This document shows, piece after piece, positions 6,819 through 7,838 of a stretch of DNA of 7,838 bases. Both the position numbers and the translations under genes were made by a program. This DNA is from Anaerolineales bacterium (lineage in GTDB: Bacteria; Chloroflexota; Anaerolineae; Anaerolineales; E44-bin32). Position 1 is the first letter of the stretch, and every line of letters begins with the position of its first letter. Location: assembly GCA_030608865.1 (NCBI GenBank), contig JAUWDI010000038.1, positions 1-7,838 of the forward strand, given 5' to 3'. The notes under the pieces are model-generated. The model saw nothing but the letters and a program-made list of their open reading frames with translations. It had not been told where the DNA came from and did no database searches.

Positions 6819-7157
6819 TTATTTACCGAACAATTCTGCACGTTGAATAAGGTTTGTAATTGCTTCCTGGATCTCGCTCCAAGAACTTTCCACAATTTTG
6901 GGCCGAGCAATTATTACGATATCCCAGCCGGGTTCGATCGCAGCCAAGTGCCCTCGAATCGCCTCGCGCAGGAGGCGTTTTGTCCGGTTTCTTCGCACTG
7001 CAGAGCCGAGGGCTTTACCAGTTGTGAAGCCAAAGCGTGAGGTGGGACGATTGTTCGCGCTGGCTATCAGAATGGCAAGCGGGTGGGCAAAGGATTTTCC
7101 CGTGCGCCGCACCCGCTGAAAGTCGGACGAATTGGTTAGCCGGTATTTTCGGTTCAT
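6819..7157 (-). CDS. rnpA: Ribonuclease P protein component
   Basis: The 112-residue basic protein is the protein subunit of RNase P, which together with the M1-type RNA removes 5' leaders from pre-tRNAs. It opens with the expected [17 protein letters not shown] (6-22), continues with the central strand [14 protein letters not shown] (41-54) and contains the RNR signature [14 protein letters not shown] (55-68), then WDIVIIARP (78-86). Length is normal. The ATG at 7157 has no clear Shine-Dalgarno sequence in front (only AAGCGG directly abutting it), so initiation may rely on upstream translation of rpmH or on mRNA structure. It lies 46 bases after rpmH, with a hairpin in between. Confidence 0.95.
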   Translation of the reverse strand: MNRKYRLTNSSDFQRVRRTGKSFAHPLAILIASANNRPTSRFGFTTGKALGSAVRRNRTKRLLREAIRGHLAAIEPGWDIVIIARPKIVESSWSEIQEAITNLIQRAELFGK

Positions 7158-7182
7158 CCGCTTGGCCGGTCGAAACAGGCCC

Positions 7183-7199
7183 TCACCTTATTCAGGTGA
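7183..7199 (-). other. Hairpin between rpmH and rnpA
   Basis: TCACCT-GAATA-AGGTGA on the minus strand is a perfect 6-bp stem with a 5-base loop, beginning four bases after the rpmH stop codon. It is followed by GGGCC rather than a T-run, so it is not an intrinsic terminator. It could protect the rpmH part of the message or mark a processing site that sets different L34 and RnpA levels. Confidence 0.45.
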
Positions 7200-7203
7200 C
7201 CGA

Positions 7204-7380
7204 TCAAGCCTTCCAGTTGACTTTCTTGACGTGCTCATTCATCCGGACAGAGAGATGATGACGACCTTTACGGCGGCGAGCCTTGATAACGGATCGACCG
7301 CCCTTTGTTGACATCCGGGATCGAAATCCATGCACTCGAAGTCTGCGTCGAATCTTCGGCTGATATGTGCGTTTCGGCAT
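7204..7380 (-). CDS. rpmH: Ribosomal protein bL34
   Basis: The 58-residue, very basic protein begins [20 protein letters not shown] and continues [19 protein letters not shown], matching the conserved L34 core (KRTYQPx..HGFRxRM.TxxGR..). L34 is a 50S subunit protein. The core ends near residue 44 at LSV; about 14 further residues ([13 protein letters not shown]) form a C-terminal extension beyond the usual 44-47-residue protein. The ATG at 7380 has AGAGG at 7389-7393 with eight bases of spacing. It is the first gene after the strong promoter at 7430-7458 and leads the rnpA-yidD-yidC-jag cluster. The stop TGA is at 7206-7204. Confidence 0.95.
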   Translation of the reverse strand: MPKRTYQPKIRRRLRVHGFRSRMSTKGGRSVIKARRRKGRHHLSVRMNEHVKKVNWKA

Positions 7381-7388
7381 TCAAATTT

Positions 7389-7393
7389 CCTCT
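7389..7393 (-). promoter_or_regulatory. rpmH ribosome binding site
   Basis: AGAGG followed by eight bases and the rpmH ATG. It fixes the start of this short gene at 7380, as does the conserved N-terminal PKRTYQP. Confidence 0.75.
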
Positions 7394-7407
7394 AATAATT
7401 GATCACT

Positions 7408-7524
7408 TCACAAAGCGTGCAACCGGCAGATTATACCGCGCGCCTTGTAGCCGGTCAACGGACAGACGAAGAAAGTCACAGGTGAAGAGTGTAGTGATGG
7501 GTGCGAGCCAACCCTCATATCCAT
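7408..7524 (-). CDS. Doubtful 38-residue reading frame with strong Shine-Dalgarno, between murA and rpmH
   Basis: An ATG at 7524 (a second in-frame ATG at 7518) lies 11 bases after AAGGAGG (7536-7542), the most complete Shine-Dalgarno match in the window. The frame runs 38 codons to a TGA at 7410-7408. The peptide starts MDMRVGSHPS, has a short hydrophobic patch TFFVCPL and ends CRLHAL; I recognise no family. Its second half is the same DNA as the rpmH promoter, whose -35 and -10 constrain the sequence, which argues against a conserved protein. No good promoter precedes it, so it would need readthrough from murA. It may be a leader peptide, a remnant or chance. Confidence 0.25.
   Translation of the reverse strand: MDMRVGSHPSLHSSPVTFFVCPLTGYKARGIICRLHAL
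7430..7458 (-). promoter_or_regulatory. Strong housekeeping-sigma promoter of the rpmH operon
   Basis: The minus strand shows -35 TTGACC (7453-7458), an exactly 17-base spacer and -10 TATAAT (7430-7435). The predicted mRNA start is near 7423, giving a leader of about 43 bases that carries the rpmH ribosome binding site. This is the best promoter match in the window and fits the high demand for ribosomal protein mRNA. Confidence 0.85.
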
Positions 7525-7600
7525 AAAGGGAAATTCCTCCTTGTGCCGAGAGTGCAGTGTGGGATCCCTGCGGTAAACGCTGATAACCCGTTTTTATACC

Positions 7601-7838
7601 TTATTCATCTTCCTGGCGTTGGATATGTGCTCCTAGACTCTGCAGTTTCTCGTCAATTCGCTCGTAGCCACGGTCGATTTGGTTGATGTTCCTGATACGA
7701 GATGTCCCCTCTGCGGAGAGTGCTGCCAACGTGAGCGCGAGCCCGGCACGAATATCCGGACTTTCAAGCGGCTCACCGAAAAGCTGGCTGGGTCCTTGGA
7801 CGATAGAGCGATGCGGATCACAAAGAATAATATTCGCT
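7601..7838 (-). CDS. murA: UDP-N-acetylglucosamine 1-carboxyvinyltransferase MurA (3' end only)
   Basis: The last 78 codons are in the window; the 5' part lies beyond the right edge. The product transfers enolpyruvate from PEP to UDP-GlcNAc, the first committed step of peptidoglycan synthesis in the cytoplasm. The visible C-terminus has the EPSP-synthase-fold signatures of Mur[20 protein letters not shown] (window residues 27-45), where the Arg corresponds to E. coli Arg371, and [20 protein letters not shown] (51-70), with the Arg equivalent to Arg397. The tail IQRQEDE ends at a TAA at 7603-7601. The catalytic Cys/Asp loop is outside the window. No intrinsic terminator follows, so some readthrough into the rpmH unit is possible. 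Presence of MurA indicates, by family knowledge, a peptidoglycan-making or peptidoglycan-descended organism. Confidence 0.95.
   Translation of the reverse strand, partial: ANIILCDPHRSIVQGPSQLFGEPLESPDIRAGLALTLAALSAEGTSRIRNINQIDRGYERIDEKLQSLGAHIQRQEDE

Noticed and set aside
6809..6910. A longer YidD reading frame starting at ATG 6910
   Set aside because: The additional 34 residues lie over the rnpA coding region in another frame, show no YidD-like sequence, and would make the protein longer than the family; ATG 6808 is better.
7570..7597. Plus-strand CGGT...ACCCG followed by TTTTT, terminator-like
   Set aside because: The stem is only three to four base pairs and no plus-strand gene ends here; on the minus strand, where murA ends, there is no T-run.

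Overview
The window is a bacterial chromosomal block in which every supported gene lies on the minus strand. Read in the direction of transcription (right to left) the order is: murA (3' end only), rpmH, rnpA, yidD, a PQQ-type beta-propeller lipoprotein, yidC, jag/khpB, a PfkB-family kinase, parA, parB, a 2-dehydropantoate 2-reductase-like gene, and the 5' end of a short-chain dehydrogenase/reductase. The rpmH-rnpA-yidD-yidC-jag core and a chromosomal parA-parB pair are typical of origin-proximal bacterial DNA. The short YidC without a large extracytoplasmic domain, its N-terminal sequence and the overall gene order suggest Chloroflexota (Anaerolineae-like). That assignment is an inference from remembered family sequences, not a search result. 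Nothing in the window looks mobile: there are no IS elements, CRISPR arrays, tRNAs or rRNAs.

Right part (7838 to about 3868): murA, the first committed step of peptidoglycan synthesis, ends at 7601. A 220-base spacer follows, carrying a near-consensus housekeeping promoter (-35 TTGACC, 17-base spacer, -10 TATAAT) that drives rpmH, and a doubtful 38-codon reading frame with a strong Shine-Dalgarno sequence. From rpmH to jag the genes are close (7 to 52 bases apart), with one hairpin between rpmH and rnpA. This unit couples ribosome and RNase P components to the membrane-insertion machinery (YidD, YidC), the RNA-binding protein Jag/KhpB and an exported BamB-like lipoprotein.

Left-middle part (3819 to 273): a second transcription unit starts at a promoter placed so close to the kinase ATG that the mRNA is predicted to be leaderless or nearly so. 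The kinase overlaps parA by 4 bases (ATGA), parA overlaps parB by 8 bases, and parB is followed after one base by a TTG-started ketopantoate-reductase-like gene whose ribosome binding site lies in the last codons of parB. A metabolic kinase and a metabolic reductase therefore flank the chromosome-partitioning pair in one tightly coupled operon.

Left end (272 to 1): a 138-base spacer with a hairpin and a TATAAT-type promoter precedes a FabG-like reductase truncated by the window edge. There is no gene-free stretch longer than 300 bases. I found no convincing parS site, DnaA-box cluster or dnaA gene. The window is mostly conserved housekeeping DNA; the most interesting points are the kinase-parAB-reductase operon with its apparently leaderless start and the eight-bladed lipoprotein inside the yidD-yidC cluster.
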